DNA of 21,913 nucleotides from assembly GCA_964545315.1 (NCBI GenBank), contig CAZJGI010000053.1:1-21913 (forward strand), read 5' to 3'. Source of the stretch: JAAYJR01 sp964545315 (GTDB lineage: Bacteria; Bacteroidota; Bacteroidia; Bacteroidales; Prolixibacteraceae). Shown here piece by piece: positions 15,516 to 21,913 of the stretch (positions are counted from its first letter, which is position 1; the number at the start of each line of letters is the position of its first letter). The translations under genes and the position numbers were made by a program. Under the pieces are notes generated by a model. The model searched no databases. It worked only from the letters and a program-made list of their open reading frames with translations, and had not been told where the DNA came from.

Positions 15516-16504
15516 TCAAAAATTGTTTCAGTCCAATTACCTCGATGAGAATCAATAAATCTGGTCAATTCACCCTGAAATGCGTCTGAAGTAACTTTAA
15601 GTTCTGAATAATAGGGATTATTATATCTTTCTTCATAATCTACTTGTAAACTAGCTCTTATTTCCTTATTATTGATGCGACCTAAAAAAATATTATAGGC
15701 ACCCAACAATTTATAATAATTATAATCGTGATTATCCCGGTACACACTAATTATCTTCTCGAGTGGTGTCAGGAAGATATTCTTAAATATATATTCGTAT
15801 TTATTAGTACGATTCTTGCTGGAATTCAGAATTAGCAATAATAATCCGGCATATATTAATATTCTGCTATGTCTTAACTTAACATTTCTGATTGTCCATT
15901 TAGCATTATCTTTCCAAAAATTATATTGATAATTAACAGCAATGCTTCTAAAGTATCGAATCAAATCATTTAACAAAAAAATTGCTTCCTTCTTCGGATC
16001 ATCAATTACGTATTCAAGGTACTTCCTTAAAATTTCGTCAATTGTTTTTTTAAATAAATCTTCATTGTATATTGCTTTTGTTTCCATTATCAGTAATAAT
16101 CTTTGAGCCAAAGAGACCAGATCGTCTTCCATATCACCTATGATATCAATAATCTGCTTTTTGGGTCTTGTTTGTGCAAAAACACCTGTATCATTGGGTA
16201 ATGGGATTTTAAAATCTTTGATAATTTCTATGATCTTTTGACGGATCTTATTGATATTACCTAAATTTTCGCCCTCGGTAATGATTATATAATCTAGGTC
16301 AGATTCCGGGGATGCCTCCATTCTGCCATAAGATCCGGCGACTACGATTGAAAAACTTGCATCCCCATTGAATTGCAGATTTAATACCTTATTGATCTCA
16401 CTTAGAGTATTATAGGAATTATCCCAGTTTTTCTTTAAATAATAATAGTGTTCAAAATCATCTACGCATCGGGGAAATGGGGGATAAGATATATCAGCTA
16501 ACAT
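15500..16504 (-). CDS. Putative nucleotidyltransferase (GlnD/DUF294-like)
   Basis: A 334-aa cytoplasmic protein with a polymerase-beta-type nucleotidyltransferase domain. The signature AGSYGRMEASPESDLDYIII (56-75) contains the G-S-x-G-R turn and the catalytic Asp pair D69/D71 that bind Mg-NTP. A third acidic residue may be in IIDIIGD (118-124). The C-terminal half is helical, with a conserved-looking block LLNDLIRYFRSIAVNY (177-192) and KWTIRNVKLRHSRILIYAG (202-220), as in the C-terminal parts of DUF294-type proteins. Its ATG overlaps the stop codon of the upstream HIT gene (ATG-TTAG arrangement), so translation is coupled. It presumably transfers a nucleotide to a protein, nucleic acid or small molecule; the acceptor is unknown. 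The C-terminus may be truncated by a frameshift. Confidence 0.8.
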   Translation of the reverse strand: MLADISYPPFPRCVDDFEHYYYLKKNWDNSYNTLSEINKVLNLQFNGDASFSIVVAGSYGRMEASPESDLDYIIITEGENLGNINKIRQKIIEIIKDFKIPLPNDTGVFAQTRPKKQIIDIIGDMEDDLVSLAQRLLLIMETKAIYNEDLFKKTIDEILRKYLEYVIDDPKKEAIFLLNDLIRYFRSIAVNYQYNFWKDNAKWTIRNVKLRHSRILIYAGLLLLILNSSKNRTNKYEYIFKNIFLTPLEKIISVYRDNHDYNYYKLLGAYNIFLGRINNKEIRASLQVDYEERYNNPYYSELKVTSDAFQGELTRFIDSHRGNWTETIFEYLIF

Positions 16505-16968
16505 GCATTTATTAATTTGAGTTTTATTTTCTCTCGCAATAACTTCATTTCAGAATCAGGTAGTATTTTTTCATTCATAGGCCAAGGGGCAAATCCCCAA
16601 TTTTCATCCTCAGTATATCGAGGAATTATATGCCAATGAATATGGGAAACTTTATTACTAAGCATTGCAACATTAACTAAATCAGCATTAAATAATTCCT
16701 GGATATTCCTGGCAACAAAATTGACCTCTTTGCTGAAATTTAAAAATAAATGCTCCGAAATTTCATTTAAGGAGTTAAAATGATATTCTGGAATATATAG
16801 ACAACGACCCAGGTAGGATTGATTGAAATTAAGAAATACACTGCCAAATTCTAATTCTGACACATGTGTAATGTTTTTATCGGATTTATCAATATTACAG
16901 AACGGACAATTTATTTCGACTTTTTTTTCTGTTGAAACTTTTAATTCACTTATAACCAAAACTTCCAT
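16498..16968 (-). CDS. HIT-family (histidine triad) nucleotide hydrolase/transferase
   Basis: Starting at the ATG at 16968 the product is 156 aa; a longer frame to 17022 would need TTG. It opens with a CPFC zinc-type motif at 21-24 and carries the diagnostic triad HIHWHIIPRY at about 109-118 (H-x-H-x-H; the middle His is the nucleophile). N-V-A-M-L-S-N precedes it and the W-G-F-A-P-W-P segment follows, as in bacterial HIT proteins of the Ap4A hydrolase/HINT type. HIT enzymes cleave nucleotidyl phosphoester, phosphoramidate or anhydride bonds, releasing AMP or similar. The stop codon overlaps the start of a nucleotidyltransferase by 7 bp, so the two are made together. I infer they act on the same nucleotidylated substrate, one adding and one removing. 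Confidence 0.88.
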   Translation of the reverse strand: MEVLVISELKVSTEKKVEINCPFCNIDKSDKNITHVSELEFGSVFLNFNQSYLGRCLYIPEYHFNSLNEISEHLFLNFSKEVNFVARNIQELFNADLVNVAMLSNKVSHIHWHIIPRYTEDENWGFAPWPMNEKILPDSEMKLLREKIKLKLINAC

Positions 16969-17087
16969 TTCATTTAGAATTAGATTATCTGTAAAATTAA
17001 TTCTTATATAAGACAATTGCAAGCCATAACTTTAATTCACTATTGAAGTTATTAACACATGAAACTGCATCAAATAACTTATTTTTC

Positions 17088-18107
17088 TTAAGGCCTTCCG
17101 AAAATATCCAAATAAAGAATTGCCGCCAGCGTCAGTTTAACAGTCAGTTGCGCATTATCAAAATCAACCTTTTCAGGTATATCCCCTTCTTTATGATAAT
17201 TAGGATCTCCGTAAGGATATGAACCTATATTCAGCACCGCCCAGGGAAACCCTGTTTTAATAAATGAGCCGTCATCATCATTTGGGCGTTCACTGCGGTA
17301 CTTCGATTGAACAAGTCCAATATTATGATGTTTGTTAAGCCTTTCCATCAAACCTGCAAGGCGTTCCCCTTCGGGAGTCGTATACCGGGTAACGTTGGTC
17401 ATTGTTCCTGCCTGCTCAGGAGATTTAACTCCAATTCCATCCAGGTTAATTGCTGCCAATACATCCTTGCCTGAATCCTTTAAAGACTGTGCTGCCGTTA
17501 AACTTGTCCATGGAGTATGCTCCTCGTTACAAAAAATAAATTGTATTGTGTGCCTCGGTTTATAGTTTTTAAAAACTCTGGCTAACTCCAAATTTCCACA
17601 TGTACCTATAGCATTATCGTTAGCACCCGGTGACTCAATCCAGCTTTGTGAATCTTTGTGAGATATTACTACAATAACCTCTTCAGGAAAATCCTTCCCC
17701 TCCTTACAGGCTATTATATTCCTTGCCGTGTACCACGGAGCTCCTTCCGGGGGAGGTGCATATTGATGTGATATAGGTTTTGAAAAATCCCTGCCAAAAG
17801 CCCGGACCTTTGTAGTATCAAATATAGATTTATAATGCCAATCTGTTAATAGCTGGCTTATCCAAATATCCGCTTCTTCAAGGGTGGAAAGATCATGTCC
17901 TGGTAATGACCAGTTTAAAACACGCCTTGGAAGTGGATCTTTTGACAAATAAAATACACCCTTTCTTATCTGTTCTTTATCAACTTTAGCTGAAAGTGAT
18001 TTATAAAGCCGTTCATAATCTTTTTCTGAAACCGGTTTTTTATCCAAACAACTAAAAAATAAAAATATTAACCCCGAAAAGATAATAGCGATACTTCGTT
18101 TACACAT
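17088..18107 (-). CDS. M28-family zinc peptidase lipoprotein
   Basis: A 339-aa exported lipoprotein (lipobox FFSC, Cys20) with an M28 aminopeptidase-type domain. Two-zinc site residues are all recognisable: His150 in ISHKDS (canonical HxD), Asp164 in PGANDNAIGTCG, the catalytic pair Glu195/Glu196 in FIFCNEEHTPW, Asp223 in INLDGIGV and His305 in YHKEGD. The first motif reads H-K-D-S rather than the usual H-Y/L-D-S, a mild change. The N-terminal 100 residues form a helical extension common in Bacteroidota M28 proteins. It would release amino acids from peptides in the periplasm or at the outer membrane. It appears to stand alone. Confidence 0.9.
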   Translation of the reverse strand: MCKRSIAIIFSGLIFLFFSCLDKKPVSEKDYERLYKSLSAKVDKEQIRKGVFYLSKDPLPRRVLNWSLPGHDLSTLEEADIWISQLLTDWHYKSIFDTTKVRAFGRDFSKPISHQYAPPPEGAPWYTARNIIACKEGKDFPEEVIVVISHKDSQSWIESPGANDNAIGTCGNLELARVFKNYKPRHTIQFIFCNEEHTPWTSLTAAQSLKDSGKDVLAAINLDGIGVKSPEQAGTMTNVTRYTTPEGERLAGLMERLNKHHNIGLVQSKYRSERPNDDDGSFIKTGFPWAVLNIGSYPYGDPNYHKEGDIPEKVDFDNAQLTVKLTLAAILYLDIFGRP

Positions 18108-18183
18108 GATTGAAATTTATAAATGTTAATTAATTGCGTATGATCATATGCTGAACCCTTAATTATTTCCTGCCGGTATCTTC

Positions 18184-18345
18184 TTATCTCTTTAGTTCAT
18201 AATTCGTACTTCTTCCTCCCGCAGCTTCTCTTTGCAAAATATTTTTGCTTATCAAATCATTAATATCCCGTATTGCAGTATCTTTTGAACATTTTGCAAT
18301 TTAATGTTTATCGTTGCATTTTTTGCATCAAATACAATAATTATT
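18184..18345 (-). pseudogene. Relic of a Fic-family protein C-terminal helix-turn-helix
   Basis: Reading the minus strand, 38 codons from 18300 down to a TAA at 18184-18186 encode a segment matching the winged-helix tail of Fic/DOC (DUF4172-type) AMP-transferases: CSKDTAIRDINDLISKNILQ, then the diagnostic GGRSTNYEL. Immediately upstream, a DAKNA-like piece of the same family's linker is in another frame and is followed by a stop, so the gene is broken. The Fic catalytic motif HPFxDGNGR is not found upstream. This explains most of the 366-bp space between the M28 peptidase and HAD genes. Confidence 0.6.
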
Positions 18346-18474
18346 CGTTGAACTGTTCTTGAGTCATACTTGTATGAGGCAGGTAAGCACAAATACAATC
18401 GGTTATATTTTGACTGTCCATTTATTTAGTGTAATTTTATATTGATCTGGTTTTAAATGATATCTGTTTAAAGA

Positions 18475-18921
18475 ATGATGAAAAAACTGATTATTCTTGA
18501 TTTGGATAACACCCTGATTTATGCATCCTATTCTAAGCTGCCTGTAAATATTCTTTTCAAATATTCAGGTTACATACCTGTTTACGAAAGGCCTCACGCA
18601 AAAGAATTTGTTCACAAATGTCGTTCTATTGCTGATGTGGTAGTGGTTACAACTGCTGTAAGGGATTATGCCAAAAAAGTATGTGAACATCTTCAAATAA
18701 AACCAATTGAATTATTTAGTCGTGAAGATTGTTTAATTTTAAACAATGAGTATGTCAAGTCAGTCCCCGATTACTATTTTGATTTATATGATGATATTAG
18801 CATTTTTGATGATTCCCCTGAATTGTGGGACAAGAAAACACATAAAACATGTCGGGTCATTGAAGTGGCGCCATTTACCGGTGAAGATGATGATGATGAA
18901 TTAATGAAGATAAAAATTTGA
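18475..18921 (+). CDS. HAD-superfamily phosphatase, NIF/FCP1-like
   Basis: A 148-aa small HAD hydrolase of the NLI-interacting-factor (FCP1/SCP) type. It has motif I LDLDNTLIY (8-16; nucleophile Asp9 and acid/base Asp11), the NIF-like ERPHAKEFV (38-46), motif II V-V-T-T (57-60), and motif IV IFDDSPELW (110-118) with the Mg-binding Asp pair. There is no large cap domain. The C-terminus is a run of acidic residues (GEDDDDEL). The ORF starts ATGATG, so the true start could be one codon later. Bacterial members dephosphorylate small molecules or proteins; the substrate is not deducible. It is flanked by a Fic relic and a non-coding spacer, with no operon partner. Confidence 0.85.
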   Translation: MMKKLIILDLDNTLIYASYSKLPVNILFKYSGYIPVYERPHAKEFVHKCRSIADVVVVTTAVRDYAKKVCEHLQIKPIELFSREDCLILNNEYVKSVPDYYFDLYDDISIFDDSPELWDKKTHKTCRVIEVAPFTGEDDDDELMKIKI

Positions 18922-19293
18922 ATTGATGAATTCCCGGATTTGATCAATCCTTTCCCCTATCAAATCTTAAAATGAATTAATTTAGCCCGGATCAAGTTCT
19001 TGAGATATTTCAGGGTATGTTATTATCTACCTGAGCATCTTACTGATATCAGGTAATCCCCCCGATTTACAACCTTATTTGCCTTTAGTCGAATGACGAT
19101 ATGGCTTACAGTATTGTATCCCATAAGTTACTGTGTGGCCATGAATTATATTTTTGCAATCTGCATAGACCGCAAGTTGTGAATTGCTTTTAAAATGTAT
19201 AAATTTAGGTACTTTAAAAAAGGTATTCGTTGTAACTTTATATGAAAGATAATAATCCGTAAAAATGGATTTTTTAAAGAGCTAAATAAAACT
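18922..19293. other. Non-coding spacer (372 bp)
   Basis: It separates the HAD gene and the amidohydrolase gene, both on the plus strand. A weak inverted repeat (GGATT-tgatc-AATCC near 18937-18951) follows the HAD stop codon. A 33-codon minus-strand frame (19023-19124) was judged unlikely to be a gene. A near-consensus TAACTTTA, close to the Bacteroidota -7 box, lies roughly 60 bp before the amidohydrolase start. Nothing more definite was found. Confidence 0.4.
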
Positions 19294-20772
19294 ATGAATA
19301 AGAAATTACCCGGTACATTTTCCCTCTTTTGCAAGACACACTTTTTTATGTTATCCATTACTTTAATATGTTTATTATCAGGATGTTACCCTAAATCAGA
19401 AAATAATGGAGAACATACATATATTTTCAGGGATGTCACAGTCATTGATGCGGTTCGCGGCCTTAGGGCCAGTCAGAGCGTTGTTGTCAGAGGTAATATG
19501 ATTGTAGATGAAGGTGTTGTCGATGAGGTGTTAGCTCCGCGTGATGCCACGGTGGTTGATTGTAAAGGCAAATACATGATACCGGGCCTTTGGGATGCAC
19601 ATATGCATCTTACAAATTCTGAGGCTTTATTGCCGGCAATGTTTCCTCTGTTAATTGCAAATGGTATAACCTATATACGTGATACGGCAGCAGAGCTTGA
19701 CCTGATACTTCCCCTTCTGAAAAAGGCTGAAAAAGATGCACAAACTAATGGAAGGGCTCCCTGCATTTATTTTACCGGGCCGCATATGGATGGAATTAAT
19801 CTGATCTGGAGTTCTTCGGTCAGCGTTGTAACGGTTGAACAGGCAGAGTTCATTATTAATTGTCTTATAAATGCCGGTGTTGATGAGTTGAAGGTGTATG
19901 ACTTGCTGCCCCGGGATATCTTCTTCGCAGTACAATCCATTGCCAACAGAAAAAATTACAAGTTATGTGCTCATGTCCCGTTCAGTGTGGATGTTGTTGA
20001 GGCATCAAAGGCAGGTCTGGACTGCATGGAGCATATGATCAACCTGGAAATGTCGTGTTCAGCGGATTGGGATTCACTTTTAGAGGAGAGGCAGAAAATG
20101 ATTGAACAGGGATCAAAAAAGCCCGGAGGGAAACTCAGGAATGAAATTTATGACGCACAACGAATGCATGCTTTTAAAACCCAGGATGAGGAACGCCGTG
20201 CATACGTTCTGAAATGTCTGGCTGACAATAATACATGGCAGGTCCCTACTTTGGTTATTACAGCCCGGGAAGAACATAGAATGTTTGCAAGAGATGATTG
20301 GAAGAATACTTTCCGCTATCTCCCTGATACGGTCAGGAATGAATGGCAAAAGATTGCAGAAAGAAGGGCACAAGAGCCTCCATTCGAAGAAGGATTAGCA
20401 CATGCTTACTGGGCATATGATATGATTCCCCGATTAGTCGAGGCCGGAATAGGAATTATGGCGGGAACAGATATGCCTCTTGCCCTGCTGACACCAGGGT
20501 TTAGCCTTCATGAAGAACTAGCACTATTGGTTCGTCACGGAATGACTCCCATGCAAGCCCTGGAATCTGCAACTCTTAAGCCGGCAGAGTATTATGGTAT
20601 TGATGATAAACAGGGATCTATTGACAAAGGCATGATGGCAGATATGGTTATTCTGGATGCAAATCCTCTGGAGGATATTACAAACACCCGGAAAATAAAC
20701 ACTGTTATGAGAAACGGATTCCTCCACACAAGAAGTGAGCTTGACACGATTCTTTCTCAGTTGGAAAAATAA
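19294..20772 (+). CDS. Amidohydrolase-family lipoprotein (imidazolonepropionase-like)
   Basis: A 492-aa exported metal-dependent amidohydrolase. The lipobox LLSGC (Cys31) follows a hydrophobic core; translation could also begin at Met19, directly before it. The N-terminal beta-sandwich carries the typical F-R-D-V-T-V-I-D opening. The metal centre follows: His103/His105 in GLWDAHMHL, Lys200 in ELKVYD (possible carbamylated bridging lysine), His227 in AHVPF, His247 in MEHM and Asp393 in AGTDMP. The C-terminus has L-E-S-A-T-L-K-P-A, K-Q-G-S-I-D-K-G-M-M-A-D-M-V-I-L-D-x-N-P-L and V-M-R-N-G, standard for the family. All catalytic ligands are present. Likely acts on cyclic amides or peptidic substrates in the envelope; specificity unknown. 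An inserted helical segment at about 260-370 is longer than in small family members. Confidence 0.92.
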   Translation: MNKKLPGTFSLFCKTHFFMLSITLICLLSGCYPKSENNGEHTYIFRDVTVIDAVRGLRASQSVVVRGNMIVDEGVVDEVLAPRDATVVDCKGKYMIPGLWDAHMHLTNSEALLPAMFPLLIANGITYIRDTAAELDLILPLLKKAEKDAQTNGRAPCIYFTGPHMDGINLIWSSSVSVVTVEQAEFIINCLINAGVDELKVYDLLPRDIFFAVQSIANRKNYKLCAHVPFSVDVVEASKAGLDCMEHMINLEMSCSADWDSLLEERQKMIEQGSKKPGGKLRNEIYDAQRMHAFKTQDEERRAYVLKCLADNNTWQVPTLVITAREEHRMFARDDWKNTFRYLPDTVRNEWQKIAERRAQEPPFEEGLAHAYWAYDMIPRLVEAGIGIMAGTDMPLALLTPGFSLHEELALLVRHGMTPMQALESATLKPAEYYGIDDKQGSIDKGMMADMVILDANPLEDITNTRKINTVMRNGFLHTRSELDTILSQLEK

Positions 20773-20993
20773 TGTGATGTCGCTAACGCATTAAAGAGAA
20801 ATTACAGTTTAACTTAAATTTTATTCCGATAACGAAACTTAAGTTTTCGGCACTCGTATGAAACAGCAACTCAAAATCATTTAGCATGTCCCAACTATAA
20901 TTTTGATTGTCTATGTTCTTGTAGTTTATTAAATTATACGTTGATACAGTTATTTGCTTTTGATGTTTTTGGTAAATGATAAATTATAATCAA

Positions 20994-21191
20994 ATGGACA
21001 TGAAAAAATTAATTCTGGTAGCAACATGGGCCTTCTGCATAATAATCGGGGCCCTTATGATCACTCCGGAAGGATTCGTATGGATCAATGTAAATCCGGC
21101 CATTACTAAAATTATTGGTGTAATAGGCATTGCGGCGGGTATTGCAGGATTTGTGATGAATCGTGAAGTAATTTTCAAAAAGAAGGGATAA
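20994..21191 (+). CDS. Small two-helix membrane protein
   Basis: Starting at the ATG at 20994 the product is 65 aa; ATGs at 20976 and 21000 are also in frame, and MKKLILVATWAF at 21000 is an equally natural start. Two transmembrane helices are predicted: LILVATWAFCIIIGALMI and a second at IIGVIGIAAGIAGFVM. They are separated by a short polar loop and followed by the basic tail NREVIFKKKG (positive-inside). The layout parallels the 56-aa protein at 2512-2682, although the sequences are only loosely alike. Function unknown. Confidence 0.65.
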   Translation: MDMKKLILVATWAFCIIIGALMITPEGFVWINVNPAITKIIGVIGIAAGIAGFVMNREVIFKKKG

Positions 21192-21201
21192 ATAAATTCC
21201 A

Positions 21202-21216
21202 TAATCCGGGATTATT
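21202..21216 (+). terminator. Possible weak terminator after the small membrane protein gene
   Basis: ATAATC, a CGG loop, then GATTAT, followed by TTCTGTTGTCT, 10 bp past the stop codon. The stem is short and the T-tract interrupted, so this is tentative. Confidence 0.35.
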
Positions 21217-21373
21217 TCTGTTGTCTGAATAACCAGTTATTATTTATCTCAATTTATCTGTAAGTGATTAATAACGTATAAAACAATCGGATTTTGTACG
21301 TGAAGTAATACTTTTATCCTAACTGAAAAATACGGGATTTAATTGGAGGTCAGAAGTAATTAATTTTTTAATT

Positions 21374-21381
21374 TAACTTTG
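21374..21381 (+). promoter_or_regulatory. Candidate Bacteroidota -7 box (TAACTTTG)
   Basis: TAACTTTG matches the TAnnTTTG consensus and lies about 106 bp upstream of the Gfo/Idh/MocA start at 21487. No clear -33 TTTG is seen. The implied leader would be near 100 nt. Confidence 0.35.
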
Positions 21382-21486
21382 ACCATGAAGATACATGGTT
21401 TATTTTGCGTTTTAGGGAAATAATATCCATGGGGAATTTTCAGAATAAATAAATGATCAGTTAATAATAAAATTAAATAACCTAAA

Positions 21487-21913
21487 ATGAAGACTAACAG
21501 AAGAAATTTTATCAGCAATTCAGTTACGGCTGCAGCCGGAATAAGTTTAATAAAGCCCATGAATGCATTCAGCCTGGTTGCCCCAAGCGATAAGGTGAAT
21601 GTGGGATTGATCGGAGTCCGAAGTATGGGTTTTGGAGACCTGAGAGGCCATCTTGCTACCGGCAAGGTAAATTGTATAGGCCTTTGTGACATAGACCGGA
21701 ATGTATTGGAAAAACGTGCTTCAGAGGTACAAAAAGATTTTGGACAAACGCCAAAGCTGTATTCAGATTTTCGAAAATTGCTTGAAAACAAAGACCTTGA
21801 TGCTGTAATAGTTGGTACACCTGACCATTGGCATTGTCTGATGACGGTATATGCCTGTCAGGCGGGATTGGATGTATACGTGGAAAAACCAATGGCCAAT
21901 TCGATTGAAGAGT
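21487..21913 (+). CDS. Tat-type Gfo/Idh/MocA oxidoreductase (partial, runs off window)
   Basis: An open frame from ATG to the window end, 142 codons without a stop. It starts KTNRRNFISNSVTAAAGISL, a twin-arginine-like signal (RR at 5-6), then S-D-K-V-N-V-G-L-I-G-V-R-S-M-G, the dinucleotide-binding strand-turn, although the usual G-x-G-x-x-G is altered (G-V-R-S-M-G). Next come C-D-I-D-R-N, Y-S-D-F-R-K-L-L, VGTPDHWH (about 109-116) and YVEKPMANS (about 131-139) with the catalytic EKP lysine. The EKP shows it is closer to true dehydrogenases of the family than the GH109-like gene at 8731-10041. Likely a periplasmic NAD(P)-dependent sugar oxidoreductase; the substrate domain lies beyond the window. 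Confidence 0.88.
   Translation, partial: MKTNRRNFISNSVTAAAGISLIKPMNAFSLVAPSDKVNVGLIGVRSMGFGDLRGHLATGKVNCIGLCDIDRNVLEKRASEVQKDFGQTPKLYSDFRKLLENKDLDAVIVGTPDHWHCLMTVYACQAGLDVYVEKPMANSIEE

Noticed and set aside
16969..17022. Longer N-terminus for the HIT protein
   Set aside because: It would start at TTG; the first in-frame ATG is at 16968 and leaves the whole HIT domain intact. The same reasoning was applied to the frames ending at 6227, 7343 and 12845.
19023..19124. A 33-codon minus-strand frame starting MGYNTVSHIVIRLK in the HAD-amidohydrolase spacer
   Set aside because: Very short, with an in-frame stop directly before its ATG, no ribosome site and no recognised family. It could be a decayed helix-turn-helix piece, but that is not supportable.

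Overview
The window looks like a chromosomal stretch of an environmental Bacteroidota (Bacteroidia-type) bacterium. The evidence is AT-rich DNA with long AT spacers, few Shine-Dalgarno sequences, a -7 box of the TAnnTTTG type at 7341-7348, many short-signal lipoproteins, PKD and fibronectin-III surface proteins, Tat-type Gfo/Idh/MocA oxidoreductases, and a REP-like palindromic element of the kind scattered through these genomes. The taxonomic call is inference. No rRNA, tRNA, CRISPR array, integrase or intact transposase was seen.

Layout. 31-2086 (+): a five-Asp-box BNR/sialidase-like exported protein followed by an HpcH/HpaI aldolase. 2141-2217: a REP/BIME-like double hairpin. 2257-2682 (-): two very small genes, one of them a 56-aa two-helix membrane protein. 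3221-4880 (+): a secreted two-PKD-domain protein with C-terminal membrane helices, and an Fn3-like lipoprotein. 5091-6173 (-): an exported DsrE-family protein and an outer-membrane beta-barrel. 6422-6682: an orphan C-terminal piece of an S74/endosialidase-chaperone tail-fibre protein. 6744-7784: a secreted cupin and a divergent HxlR regulator, sharing an intergenic palindrome that looks like the HxlR operator.

7814-15245 (all -) is the metabolic core. Read in transcription order it encodes a ketol-acid-reductoisomerase-like enzyme with altered active-site residues, a GntP-family sugar-acid permease 9 bp downstream, an exported PQQ-type beta-propeller, a di-haem cytochrome c peroxidase, a Tat-exported GH109-like Gfo/Idh/MocA protein, and a short uroporphyrinogen-decarboxylase-like (corrinoid methyltransferase superfamily) protein. 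I infer a carbohydrate or hydroxy-acid utilisation locus, with oxidation or hydrolysis in the periplasm, import by GntP, and rearrangement by the KARI-like enzyme. The substrate is unknown.

15384-16968 (-): a HIT-family protein overlapping a nucleotidyltransferase, an unusual translationally coupled pair. The nucleotidyltransferase may have lost about 40 C-terminal residues to a frameshift. 17088-18107 (-): an M28 peptidase lipoprotein. 18184-18345 (-): a relic of a Fic-family C-terminus. 18475-18921 (+): a small HAD/NIF-type phosphatase. 19294-20772 (+): an amidohydrolase lipoprotein. 20994-21191 (+): a two-helix small membrane protein. 21487-21913 (+): the start of a second Tat-type Gfo/Idh/MocA oxidoreductase that runs off the window.

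The best candidates for something undescribed are the HIT-nucleotidyltransferase pair and the active-site-altered KARI homologue coupled to a GntP permease.
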